This document shows, in pieces, positions 26,201-39,300 of a DNA stretch of 64,000 nt. Origin of the DNA: Branchiostoma belcheri (taxonomy: Eukaryota > Chordata > Leptocardii > Amphioxiformes > Branchiostomatidae). Below the pieces are notes generated by a model that was not told the DNA's origin, ran no database searches, and saw nothing but the letters and a program-made list of their open reading frames with translations. Numbering within the stretch: position 1 is the first letter of the stretch; each line of letters opens with the position of its first letter. Both the position numbers and the translations under genes were made by a program. The stretch is taken from positions 3,891,965 through 3,955,964 of the forward strand of contig NW_017802379.1 of assembly GCF_001625305.1 (NCBI RefSeq), given 5' to 3'.

Positions 26201-29060
26201 CACAATATGAACCAGTGACCCAGTAAGTGAGAATGTCATGCCAAAGGCATGTCTGCCCACCCGCAACAACCAACTCAACAAGTTCATTAAGATTCTTGTG
26301 TCAAAGTCCTTTAGAAAAGAGGTCATCCTCCTGTTAACAACACGTCATATATATGGGAATCGGTGCACGGGGTTTGTTGACGTGACTTACGACAGTTGGC
26401 TGTTGTTCAAGTTAATCTACCTGCAGCTCTGGGTCTGGCCTTTTTTGTAGAAGAAGGAGAAATCTGTTTTGGCAAGAGAACTAGTATGTATAAGGGTCAG
26501 GGTAGCCAGGTTGCAGCACGTTGTATTGTTAGGTACACGTAAGTATACACTAACTGCTAATAAGTGAAATACTATGTTTGCTGCATTTCAGTTTGGCATA
26601 CACTGCACCCGAACAGTACAATAAGTTCTGAAAGAAAAAGGAATTTGTTTTTCTGAGAGCACTGCAAAAGAGGGCAAGGACAAGATGAACAACAAACTAC
26701 AAACTTAAATTTAAGGTAATGATTGGAAAGTCAATTCATAATGTTTACCTTCAAATGGTCTAGCCTAACAAACTACTGCTCTGTCTATTCTCACTCAAAC
26801 AAATTTCATATACATGTATATGGTGACCAACCCATCCAGCACCAGTTACCATGGTGACAGCTATCTTGTATAGGTCATTGACCTTACTAGGTGTTTGGAG
26901 AAGAAGATGAAACAGAGCAAAAACAATGTTTACTTCCTACAAAGGTTAACATAACAATTTGACAAATAGGTTAAAAAATTAGTATTTAAGATAATTGATA
27001 TTATATGAAAGGCAGATTCATAATTTTATTTCTCTTACAGGTTTCTAGTTTCTTCCATCCAATCCTGAATGGAAGGACAACATGGGAAGACAACACCACA
27101 GTAACTACACACATGTCAAAAGGTGAAAGGTGGCTGAACCCATTAAGCAGGAAAGTTGTGTGGCCCACCTGTTCTGAATGGTACTGCCCTCAGGCAGATA
27201 TTATACACATGATCCTCCCAAGTGTTATCTACAAAACAGATCTACCAATTTCAAGCTCTGTAGATGACAGGGGAATGATGTACATAAAGAAGAATGCTGT
27301 TGTCTACGACACGTGCCATTCTGCTGACATCATGGGAAAAACCTTGACAACAAAACAGGACGGTTGTTGTCTCAAAGGACAGTAGGGAGCCAGTTATTAC
27401 ATACATTTATGTATGCATGTACAATGTATGCCCGGGTACTTGAGCACTGTATACTGTAAATATATCATTCCCTGCATGGCCTTATAATTAACTTAACTTA
27501 GAGGTAGGAGGTGAAAGAACCACCACGATCATTTAATGATCACAGTCATGTTGAATACCAGTATGTTATCAATGTTAAGGTTATGTTTTTGTGGATGCTT
27601 GTCTGTTTAGTTGCCAGCCATTAGTTATCTGGTCGACACTTTAATATGTACATGTATCTTGTTGTGCGTATGTCTTGCCTCAAGGAAGAATAAGGGACCA
27701 AATATTAGGTCAGATCTGGATTTTGATGCTGTAGGAATTTATGTTAAGTCAGTCTTGTGTATTGTGTGGGAGATGTGGTTTTGTATGGATCAGTAGTTGT
27801 GGGTGTGCAAGCAAAACAAAATATCAAGATTGTTGACATGATAACGACTAAAGAAAAGTGGACTTTACATGTTGTCGTCAACAAAGAAAGTGGTTCCTTA
27901 TCAGATGGCATCAAATAGTTAACTGTTTATCTTTCATAACTTCTGCAAAGTGTAGGTGTTGTTCTATGTGGGGTATTTAGGAAAATCTGGGTCTACATAT
28001 GTAATGAATGTTTTTACACATCTAAGTACAATGCTTATTCTTTTAAGGAGGGATGCTTTGAAAGCTATGACATGACTGAAATTGACATAAAGAAATGGGA
28101 AGTAGCATTTCTTGTTAAGAGTGGTCCTTGTCTATGTGATAAATGCCGAACAGTTATTAGGTTTCTAAGGACCAATTCTGGCCACTGCCTATTTCCATTC
28201 ATACAATGTAGGACAGTTCAAAGAGCAAAATGGGGAATCTGGGTCATTGAACTCAAAGCACTAAAGACCACCCTAATTCTTTTAGACCTTAGAAGTGTGA
28301 GAGAGCACCTAACAGCATGGCACTTTGCAACATGAACATGACTTGAATGAAAAAACGTAAAACGAAAAAACGAAAAAATGTTTCCAAAGTACCGTAAATA
28401 GTGATATTTTTGCAGTGACTTTTCAAGTTGTCAACTCATCTCACTAGAAATATGTTCTGTTTTCTGTTGTGTAATATACTACAGTCACTGTTGTTTCGAC
28501 TGTGACCACTACATTACATTACAGACTCAAAATCATCACTATGCAGCAAAATTTAAATGCTGTGAACTAAATGAACCTACGGTATATGGCAGGTACAATG
28601 TTTAATTGATCTAGCAAGGCCATATATTAACAGGCTAGTGATTGACAGTAAAGGGACAGATTATGATGAGATATATATTCCACTGTCCCTGATTGTAGTT
28701 CTCTTGATTGTATCAGAATGGCAGATAGCTATGCTTCTGCAGTGCCAGTAAATTAGAAAATGCCTGATACACAATAACGACATGCTCTCTATCAATGATG
28801 GGGACGATTTTGAATGAATGAATGGTGCAACTTGCCAAGCAAGGTGCAGGCTGGGAGATTTGAAGGGAGTGTGCCAGCTGATACACTCATCTTTTTCATT
28901 ACTGGAGGATCCCTGAATATAATGGGTTTCTATCAAATAGACGCATTTCATTATGCTACAAGAAAAAACAAGCTGTGCAGCCACCAAATGGACTTCTATT
29001 ACATAGCTATTTTGAGTTCGCTATTTTGAGACTAAATTTCATTTTCAATTAGCACCATTT
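23218..29060. other. AT-rich non-coding region downstream of GLT1D1
   Basis: This lies beyond the 3' end of GLT1D1. The plus ORF at 27005-27385 has no recognised domain. A possible 39-base minus exon at about 23365-23403 has plausible splice sites but is too short to trust. Otherwise nothing is seen. Confidence 0.35.
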
Positions 29061-29135
29061 CTGTTCATAAAAATATATTCTGTTCCAGACATTCGATGAT
29101 TGAATGCCTGGAACAGAATATATTTTTATGAACAG
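29061..29135. repeat. Near-perfect 75-bp palindrome
   Basis: CTGTTCATAAAAATATATTC at the left is mirrored by its reverse complement at the right, and the arms continue through GTTCCAG(A/G)CATTC to a centre of only a few bases (GATGATT). The stem is about 33 bp. It is too short for coding and looks like a cruciform-forming foldback or a collapsed MITE. Confidence 0.85.
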
Positions 29136-30255
29136 ATTGAATGTAGTGCCAGCAGATGTCAAACAACATGTTCACCCATACTGTACACGAGTATCGTCCG
29201 ACGTAACATCATGACTTTCCGTGCACAATCTACGGGCCTGTACAAGTTTCCCATCGCGTGAGGTCATCCCGGGAAATAGGAGAAATTTATGACACCAGCG
29301 CAGCTTTCTTTTGATTTATCATTTCTGGGGTGACAGTAAATTCAGAGCTCTACCTGCTCCCCATGCACACGGAGGCACCAGGTGCGGCTGAAACAGTCTC
29401 CCACCTGACAGGACCTCGGAGAGCCATTAACGGTCAACACCACCCATCTATTTTCAGAACACCAATGACTCAGGCTTCAAAAGGGCAGCCCACGTACCAG
29501 CTGCAATGGTTTTCTTTTACAAAGGTCCATGGCCTTTTGCAGCATACATCTACAGAAAATCAAAGTCTTCTGCAATGGCTAACACCTTGATGTTCATGTA
29601 TACCAAAGTCTTTTGTGATGACAGATCAAGACTTTTGAAAAATATTTGAAAGAAAAAATAATACATGACATTTGTATGTGCAATATGTAACTGTATATTA
29701 ATGGTGCTTCAAAGATATACTTAGTCTAGACACATTTCGCTTGACTGTACTAGTGGGTAATAGGTAAAGACTAGCCAATTTGATTTCCTTCTGTATTGGC
29801 CCTGCAATCGAAATTTCGTTACGACGATAGATTACTGATGACTTAGCCAATTAGATCATATCTCTGAGTAAATTCAATTTCTTGATGACCTAGTCACTTA
29901 CCAGTAAGCTTGTCAAGGGGGAAAGAACACAATGACTGGCAAAACATTTCTGACTCTACTTTACAAGGAATATTTACACATTAATAATCTACAAAATGTT
30001 GACTGTGACATTTTTAAAGTATAAAATCAATATTCTAACCCACAAATTCAAATATTCCTGGTAAAGTCCACAAAATAGGGGTTTAACAAAATCTATCCTT
30101 TTGAAAAAGATGTAAAGTTGATCATTCAGATAACTATGTCATAGACTAAATTAACATTCAGAATAGAACAGATAAAAAGTGATACAGTATTATAATATTA
30201 TTCAACACATATAGGAAAACATTCTAACATCTACCCCAAACTTTCCACTGTTTTC

Positions 30256-30323
30256 TTACGGACGGTTGATAGTATGTCCCTGTCTGATGGTATGTCCTGC
30301 CTTCAGGGCATGATCTATCTTCC
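30256..30323 (-). CDS. GLT1D1: Candidate last exon of GLT1D1
   Basis: Exon 12 ends ...CTT? region 'CRLI' plus one base (A). Following the acceptor ...GCTACTCAG at 30326-30324, the frame continues AGG AAG ATA GAT (R K I D), then '[18 protein letters not shown]' and a TAA at 30258-30256. Arg-Lys directly after Leu-Ile is what family C-termini show at this point, and phase is right. Against it: the pyrimidine tract is weak, the tail is longer than usual and no AATAAA is close by. Confidence 0.5.
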
Positions 30324-33300
30324 CTGAGTAGCTGACCTAGTTTTGCCTGCCAGCTCACATGATGAGAATGCTGATATGCCAAGGACAGGCTTACATGTAG
30401 GCCTCTCAAGCCTGGGGATGAAGATAGACACCTGTGATTGGATGAGGCTACTGACTGTTTCTGTTCTGTTTAGTCATCCTTGTCAGAGATGAAGCATGAT
30501 AAAAATCATGCTTTTTCTATTAGCTATGCTTGTGCAATGCAGCTTCGCTACAGCTCGCGCATATATAGGGGCTGATGATATTAACCCCACCATGTGGCTA
30601 CTACAAGACGGAGGTTTGCCAGGCCTCTGTTTGGGCCAGGCCGTCGCACACCGGGGCATACCCCTACTCTTTTATGAAAGGTGTGGTAGGTTCTTAACGT
30701 GCGTGGGGCTCTCCCAAAACACGGGAAATGCAACTGACCTCTAAATATATTATCTCCCTGCCCTCCATGTTTGGTACATGCAAACATCCTTTTGAAGTTT
30801 TTGACAGTTGGAACTCTCTATTACCAATCAATATCCAGGTCAGAGGTCAACCATCCTTCATAAATGACTTCAAATTTCAATTACAGTTGACCCAAACTGA
30901 TACTGCAGGCAGGCAATATTTCATTTTAATCCATCTGTTTTGCATAAGTTTCCATGGTGACTGCCATACTGGCCTCTCATTGGCAGTTCATTTTAATTAG
31001 AACAGTTCCACCTACTAGCAGTTAGAGTTCTGTCTCCACAAAATTCATGGAACAGGGCTGCAGTGATCATGAGAGTTTGTCTTACATTCGACTAACCCTA
31101 TTCCAACCTCCATCAACGAGTAAAACAAGCCCTTGCATCTCCGGCGACCTTTCGACCTTGCAGCAGAGGCTATTGTACTGATGGGTTTGCAAGATACATG
31201 ACATAACTGTTCATCCTCCTGAAATGGAAGCCTCACACTTTATGTGCCATAAACATTATACCAGTGATATCTTTTACATTGTAAACATAAAGTTTTAGAT
31301 TGTCTTCTTAAAGATCAGTACTTGCAGATTTTACTACATGTACATGTCAATGGCCAGCCATGCAGGTGCATGTATTTAACACCCATGAGGCTTAGACAAT
31401 AAATGAAACTTTCTGAAGGCCAGGCATCTTTGTTGCAGTTCCTTGAAAGAGGCTTTCAAGGATCAGTCGGCCCCAGGACAGTCTTATGTGCGTCTAGTCT
31501 GAGCACTCTGTGCTTTAAATCCATCTAACAGCCTTTAGAAAGCTGCCAACCTTTTGGATCAGCACCACAGGAGTGATAGATAGACCTGCCAGGGGTAATA
31601 TTACACTCACTAGTGCTTTAAACTTGCCTTTAGAAGGCAAACTCCAACCATAGAAACTTTCTATACATGGCAGGTTTATATGTCCTGAGATTTTATGGTC
31701 GACCATGTGAATGTCATATTGAGAAGCAGAAAAAAAGTAATCCTTATTACAAACTCAGTTCATAGACATGTTTTTCTGATAATTCACAGTCCAATTCAAA
31801 TATTTTGAACCATTCATATTTCATAATGTACAGTACTTTAATATCTCTATACTGTACTGTAACATTTGTATGAACTCAATGTTTTGCCTCTGAACTTTGA
31901 TGCAATAAATAACGGTAATATTATATTTAAGACTGTTTCACCTGCAAGATGGACGAACAAATGTTTAATGATCAATAACTACATGTATTGTCAGAAGTTT
32001 GACTACATCAGACATTTCAGGTATTGACTCCAATATCTTAATTGTTGCCAAACTTCTAACAGTAATCAATGATTATTAAAGACATACTTACTAATTAATC
32101 TGCAATACGTCTGCTTCTCTGCCTCCCCTGAGTGGTGCATGTTCACATAGTCTTGTGCCTTTGCTGTTATTGTCTTGCGGAGATCTTCATCAGCAAGGAG
32201 GCCCTTGGCTTCACTCACAAATTCCTGAACAAACACAGAAAGGTTCATCTTAGATTTAATGAAATTACTTTACTTTTTGCTGTATTATAAAGGTTCCATC
32301 AAACATATCTCTAGCTTTAACATTTTATAAAGAAAAAAGGAAAGTAAAACAAAGATAAAACAATTTTTCATGATCATAACCCTTACTAAGGCCCCACAAT
32401 TTTTTATTTATACATACTGTAGACTTTTACAGAAAAAGTTTCCTTGCTGAAACCATTTAATCCACAAAGAAAAACATAATTGAATAGTAAGCAAGTCAAA
32501 GTCTTTCTGGTTCTTGATAGATTGATTACCCAAACTTACATGTACATAGACTCATGACTTCATGTGGCACTTAATTCCATATATAGCAAGCCACAAGCCA
32601 GTTTATAGTAATAAGCGAGATGGATTACTTTATTTTGAATTTCTTTCAGACTTTTTTTATTCATTGCTATGCAGATAATAATCAACTAATCCCCAAAAGA
32701 AAGATAAATCCATGTGCATGTGTCCCTAGTATGAAACTGCTCTTGCTTTTGGAATAAAATCCCTAGAACATAATAGCTAGACATCACTCAACGTGATATC
32801 ACAAAGGTAATCTTGTTATTGTACATTTCTCATACTTGAGTATTTCTATTCAGCCCTGCCCTTTTGCAGGACGGAAGATAGAAAGGAGAACCTTAATTTA
32901 GTAGGGTTAATACGGATGTTGTGGGAAAGAGATAATGTTAAGCTGAATTAATATCTACCTTACATTAGAGATCAATCTATTTTCAACCCCCTTTGCAAAG
33001 CAGACAGCATATTTAGTAAGATATACTTTGAGGCCACAGCAATATAATTTGATGGTTCTTGGATCTATAGAAAATATGCTAACCGGAAAAAAACATGAGA
33101 ACAAAGCTTGAGGGCCAGGTTATTAATTCAGGTGCATTCAGTTTTATGGAGTGAACATAGTTGGGTTTAAGTCTTCCTCCCTATCCTCTGCTTTAAAGAT
33201 GTCTTCTTTTACTTTAAAATATCTGACTTAAACCTAATCATTAATACATAGTGCTTGTGTTGGATCTCAGTCTCTTCTTACTTACTTACATGACCTGGCA

Positions 33301-36300
33301 ACTGTACACTATAGTATGATTTGAACACATCCTGTTATAACATCAAGTTCCACAATATTCCTAATAGAACTTGACTTATGACCTATCACGTACATGTAGA
33401 GGCTGGTTCTGCTCATGTACACATGTATAGCAGCATGATTCCAGTTAATCCTTACTTGCCTTATAGAAAATCATATAAATCAATTCTGACCGAAAGCAGG
33501 TTCAAGTGAAGGACACTGTCACGTACACTTAACATGCACTGGATTTAAACACACTGCCAAAAGTTCACATGGCCACAAGCTGAATGTCACATTGGAAATG
33601 GCAAAGACTTAGTTATGACTGACTAAACAGCTTTGACATTTTGTTGTATTCCATTATGCTCAGTTAGACTGTGAGAATAGCTTTTATTTCCAGTGTTGTT
33701 GGAGATTCGTTGATAAGGGTGACTGAGAGTCAGAGGTGGGTTTTATGCCTTAATGCAGACGGGGCTCTAGCCAGCTTGAATTTTTTCTGTCAGCCCAGGT
33801 TCATCATTGAATTTGGGGAGGGGAGCACCCTAGGAATTTTGAGAGGCAAATCATGGTGTTAAGAGTAGTTGTCAGTGGTCCTTCGGATGTTTTTATACTT
33901 CTACCCAAGATTTTTTTGTTGATTTTGTATGTCAAGGTTGACCGAATGGTTTAAAAAAAAATTCCGTCACACTCCGCAAAGTTCCAGTAATTGACGGAAA
34001 AACTGGTGCTGGCTAGAGCCCTATAACTTATAAGGTTTAGAGGTAGGTGATGATGCCTATCTGGCCAGGGATCCTCACTCACTTTCATCATAAAGTGCGG
34101 CTTATCTTCTTCAGCTCTATTCGCCTTGGTAGAATAGAGCCCTGCAGTGCATGTAAAAGGTTTAGCTTTGGATGCTGATAGGTTCTGGGACAGACATGGC
34201 ATGAATATCAAACGTGTTGCAATGGCTTACTCATCACTGAATTATGTTATCTTTATTTGGCTAGTCTTAAGATACTACTGTGGAGTAAAAGAACTAACTA
34301 CATACAGTAAAAACCTGAACATGTTATACCTCCTTTGGACATTCACCCACACTTTTACTTGCCTCTGTGAAAAATTTAAGGCCATGAATTGATTTGATGA
34401 AGAAACCTCAACTTAAAATGGGTGAAAAGGATATTTATAATATACGTATGCCCTGAGGATATTTGACAATTAACGATATGCTATACATGACATTTAGCAG
34501 AATAAACACAGCCAAAGCTAGGGCTTGAGACTCGTCCTTTGAAACTGGAGTACATGTTATGTGTTGATTTATGCCATCTACCAACTGCTGATAAAACGGC
34601 TCATAAATGTTGTTGCATCTATTACAGCAAACAGCTCTGAACTTACCACATAAAAGTTTCATGTACGGTTGCTGAGTGCATCCCGGGGGCAAGTGTCATA
34701 AAACTCACCTTTACTGCTGATGCTGAGGATTCTCGCTGACTACTAAACAACTGAATCAAAGGGCAGCACAGCACATAAAAACTTGTAGGTGGGCCTTCAA
34801 ATGTTACATGACTTTGACATGTTTTTAGAAGTCCACGTATGAGACATGTTTGCAGTGGTACCTGAAAAAAGGGCTACAGCGTACTAAGAACATGCATCAT
34901 GTACCTAGATAGGATAGATGAACAAAATAACAAGCTATTTATCTTGAGAATTTAATTAAAATCCAAAAAAAATGAATAGCATAATAATTATTGAATCCAC
35001 AGTTAATACATTTGGCACTAAGGAACTTAATTTTCACCCTTTGAAAAAAAGATTTAAAAAGAATATCACCTTGAACTTAATTACAATGATCCCTTTTGTC
35101 CTGTGAGCTTTATAATTAGTCTGGTAATTTCCCACTTTCATTTGGGGCAGCAAAATATGAGGCTTTATCCTCTAGTCATTCCCAATCACCCAGACTGTAC
35201 ATTCAAGTATCCCAGACTAATTTAGTTGCTGGAAGACGGCCAGGTCTCCCAATGGGAAGTAATTTCATAGTTTTTATGTCAGGGGAGAGGCCATAAGTTG
35301 TTAAGTTAACATCGGCCAGGGTGATTGTGACCTTGAAAAGTGAGACAAACTTAATGAAAGTTGCTCCTGGTGCCAAAACAAGGATGTATCAAAAGCCAAG
35401 ACTGCAATGAACCAAAAAGATAGCTGCTATCTATCTGCCTAAACCTGGTATTCAGAGTTGTACAGCTTTGGTATTTCACAGCTGTAACACACTGAACTAA
35501 GGCCATGTTGATTTGATTATATGGATGACATCCGCACGCGCATGAATTTTTGGCCGTTTCCAAAAAAAAAAAGTTTTCAACCATACTGTAAATCGTACAA
35601 AACAGTTGCAAAATGAGCAAAAATATACCATAAGTTACAAAAAAATTAATAAAAACTATACCAATGTCGTAGAATGCCAAAATCAAACGAAAAAAGACGA
35701 AATTGTAAAGAAATTAATTTGAAGACTAGATTATTCGCCAAACCATATTCTGTGCCATTTGCTCAACCCTCATGACCACGTAGATTTCATAATGAAAAGA
35801 ACTCGTAAGAAAATTCAAACTCTACTACTGGATCAGTTAACGGATTTATTTCCGGACGTTTCGAGTGACATCCATCACTCTTCTTCAGCGTCACAAATGA
35901 ACAGAGAACCGATTCACTCTTATATACAAGTAACTAGAAAAACCGGTTAAACAACAAGGTCCGTAAGAAGCTTTATCATGTAAAAGAACGGTTCACTCCA
36001 TGTACAGGAATTAGAACTAGAAAAACCTGTTTAACAACCGTAAGAGTCTTTGTCATGTAAGGGAGGTTCCTATGGTAGGAAATTACCATGGAAAAGTTAA
36101 CCGGTTTTTCTAGTTACTTGTATATAAGAGTGAATCGGTTCTCTGTTCATTTGTGACGCTGAAGAAGAGTGATGGATGTCACTCGAAACGTCCGGAAATA
36201 AATCCGTTAACTGATCCAGTAGTAGAGTTTGAATTTTCTTACGAGTATCGTTTACCTGGATGTCTAACCTTCATCAACGTATAATGAAAAGAACTTTTTT

Positions 36301-39300
36301 TTTGCAAAACTTTTTTTTTATTCGCACGCGCGCATCAGTTTTGGGGCTCCCGGAGGATGTCATCCATATAATCAAATCAACATGGCCTAATGCTGGATTA
36401 CTATATATTGGTCAACTTTAAAATGACATGCATTACATATGATTTCTTGACAAAACATCCTGTTGACAAACTTTTACACAAGACATAAATATCCATATCT
36501 ATGCAGGTATTGACTTAAGTTTATCAACTGAATTATGATATATATGACTATTTTTAACTTGCTGACACTTAATATATTTGTATCCTCTTTTGATACAAAA
36601 TCCACTATGGACTGTCACAAGAACATGGCAACAGAAAATAAAACATAGCAATTCACAAGATAGATTGACAAGAAATATCAAATTCTGGCCCATCCAACCT
36701 TCCATAATGGAATACCCCTTTCTTTATTTCACCTTTACCTGTCTGTGTAACCTACATGTATGAGGTCAGTCTGGCAAAATAGTTAGATGGAGATATCCCA
36801 GTGGCACAATTTCTTTTTCTTCGATCCCAAATCTGGCTTTCAGTCAACCCAAATAACAGGAATGGTCTTGATTATGATAATGAAATTCCATCATTAATAT
36901 TTCGCTCTGACATATTGACATATTCCTATCACTTGTTCCAGGAATTATTCTGCAAAATCTCCTAGGAGTGTGGAAGAGAGTCAAAATGCAGCAGGGGAGA
37001 TGCACTATGTCTGAATAGAAAGATGTAGGGTGAATGGTGAATGGTCTTCCATACAAACAGAATAAAGTAAATCAGATCGTATTAATCAAATACACCAGAG
37101 CTCTACCTAGGGACCGGGGTGGGGGGACAATATGGTAAAATGACATGGAAATTGTCAGATGTCATTTGACTCATTAGTCTAGCAAATCTAATTCATCTTG
37201 GCATCACTAATTTAATACCAAGTAATCCTATATGCAGGTGAAATTACCGTGGAATTGAAAATAATTTTTTTTTTACCCAAACTCCTATATGACCATTTAC
37301 AAAAAAAAAAAAAAAATCATCTTTCTAAAAGCTGTTACAGTAATAAATTTACCTACATACAAAAAGAAATATACCCCTATAAAAATGGTACAACCCAGCC
37401 ATATATCTTGAGAGGTTCTATCAGTTCAACCCTGGAATAATGCGTGTCATTTAGAAGCGACTCACGTATTACAGGTGCCACCAAAGGGATACAATTTACC
37501 CAGAATGGATCAGATTTTACGCATTGGCAATGCTTCACCTGTGATTTGGGCTTGGGGCTCCCAACCTCAATAAAGGGGCTTTCAATATTTAGCGAGGGGA
37601 CATGGTTCAGCCGATCGCCTCGCAAGGCAGTCGGCATTGATTTTCCTCAGAAACGCGAGAGAAATGCATGGAATTCTGTCGATAAATGGCCATAATGTGC
37701 CGAGAGGATTGAACAAATGTTCTGAGTGGGATATTAGGCAACATCGTGCCAGCCAAATGTCAAGTCTTTTAAGCCAGGAATGAATGTAATAAACTATTCG
37801 AGTCAAGACAGATTCATAAAGCACTGCCCTCTGTAGCACTGCACATTCTGATTGGGAAGGATTGATTTAAATAGGATGAAGCTCTCGATAACTTTATCAT
37901 ATTGATAAATGTGCAATGATTTTCTGTCATCAATGGTTACATCTTTTATTGTACAGTATTAAAGAGAGGGCATGGCAGAGAGAGGAGTCACTTGATAATA
38001 CTTAAGGATGGATTAGTTTAAGTCTGCCAGCCACAGTCAGGGCTGATCAGAAGTACCAGTAGACTTCATAATCACCCATGACACTGTAGGAGGAATATTG
38101 GGGGTACAGAGAGGAGATTATTTGTAAGGGGCCCTGCATGCTCTTTTTTTTGTAAGGAGTAATCATATACATGTATGTACCTTTTAATTCTGTGTAATTC
38201 ACAGGCAGCATCTCAAATTCAATGTAAATTTGTAATCAGTTACGTTTGTCGTAACACGTACAATGTAATTTACATGATACATAGTTGGCACCTGGAATTT
38301 TACTATAAAACATACATGTGTAAGTAATAAGTTATTCGTCAAGTGTAGTCAAACTTGCCTGCTATTGCCCAAAGTCACAGACGTGTGTCTGGCTGTGTGT
38401 GAATGGAGGAGGCCTACAAACAACAGTTTCAGTTTTCACAATTTTCAACTTCATTTCACCACAACATCACTTCTGGTTTGTCCACTTACCGGTATGAAAA
38501 AACTAGGGTGAACTGTTTTACATGATATCAGGGTAGACAACCCTGCCTGCACCCTCCATAGCCCGTGCCTCACCTCTGATACAGTGCAGGACCCAAGCAA
38601 TTTCACATAATGTATATACATTGGCCCAATGGCCCTGTTTCCAAACTCTTAATATTCCACGGTGTAGTACAATTTACGAGGGGTCACGTTATGGTGTGAC
38701 CCTCGCCTACCCTACCATGCCAGCACCATCCTGACAAATTACTCGCACAACGTTATCCCTCGCTACTGTTAGAGCCTGCATATAGCTTTAATGAAGGAGG
38801 TGCTGTGTCCCTATAACACAAACTCTTGCTGTTTGGCCCCATAATCCCATTGAGTGTGTGAACATACATGTACATGTAGACTTCTAACTGAAGGGAACAA
38901 GCTTAAAAAAATGAACCACCAAAAAGAGGCCAGTATGGCAGTCAATGAGGAAGCTCACGTGAAACAGAAAAAGAGAACAGTTTTGATTGTGACCACGGTA
39001 TAACAAAGCATGGCAACCATATGCTCAATTTTTTGATAATCAAATGTAATTGGATTATGTTGCCGTACATTGTATTTGGATTTGGCCTGTTTCACCTGGC
39101 TTACACTAGTTACAGGTATTTGTCAGCCATTGCCTATAGGACCTATCATTCAGAAGGCACTGCTAGTGATGCAATAAAATCAGGCTACTGTGGATAGTGT
39201 CAGGTACTTTCTGTAGCTTGAAGTCTAGATCTGGACAGTAAGGGAGCGGGCTTCTTGTCATCCAATATACTAAATGCATTATTCATTTGACACTAAAACT

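Larger units (their letters stand above)
35804..36280. mobile_element. Penelope-like foldback with two opposed hammerhead-like cores
   Basis: The 15-bp sequence ATAATGAAAAGAACT lies directly before (35789-35803) and after (36281-36295) this 477-bp insert: a target-site duplication. The insert is an inverted repeat, with left arm 35804-35950 and right arm 36097-36243 of 147 bp each, reverse complements over their length as far as I read. A 146-bp spacer lies between them and a 37-bp unique tail follows (36244-36280). Each arm has a hammerhead-like core. Such cores and inverted terminal pieces are known from the pLTRs of Penelope-like retroelements, so I assign it there by structure; no RT or GIY-YIG sequence is present. 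Confidence 0.7.
35501..36387. mobile_element. PIF/Harbinger-type MITE, interrupted by a second element
   Basis: The ends are inverted repeats of at least 30 bp starting GGCCATGTTGATTTG and mirrored at 36387. The 3-bp sequence TAA flanks both sides (35498-35500 and 36388-36390), the TWA target duplication typical of PIF/Harbinger. Removing the 477-bp insert and one 15-bp duplication leaves 395 bp, the same length as the intact relative at 61307-61701. Relative to those copies it is in inverse orientation. No transposase is present. Confidence 0.9.

Noticed and set aside
27005-27385. Plus ORF of 126 codons with a hydrophobic start
   Set aside because: The start resembles a signal peptide and is followed by an acceptor-like CTTACAG, but no family or partner exon was found.
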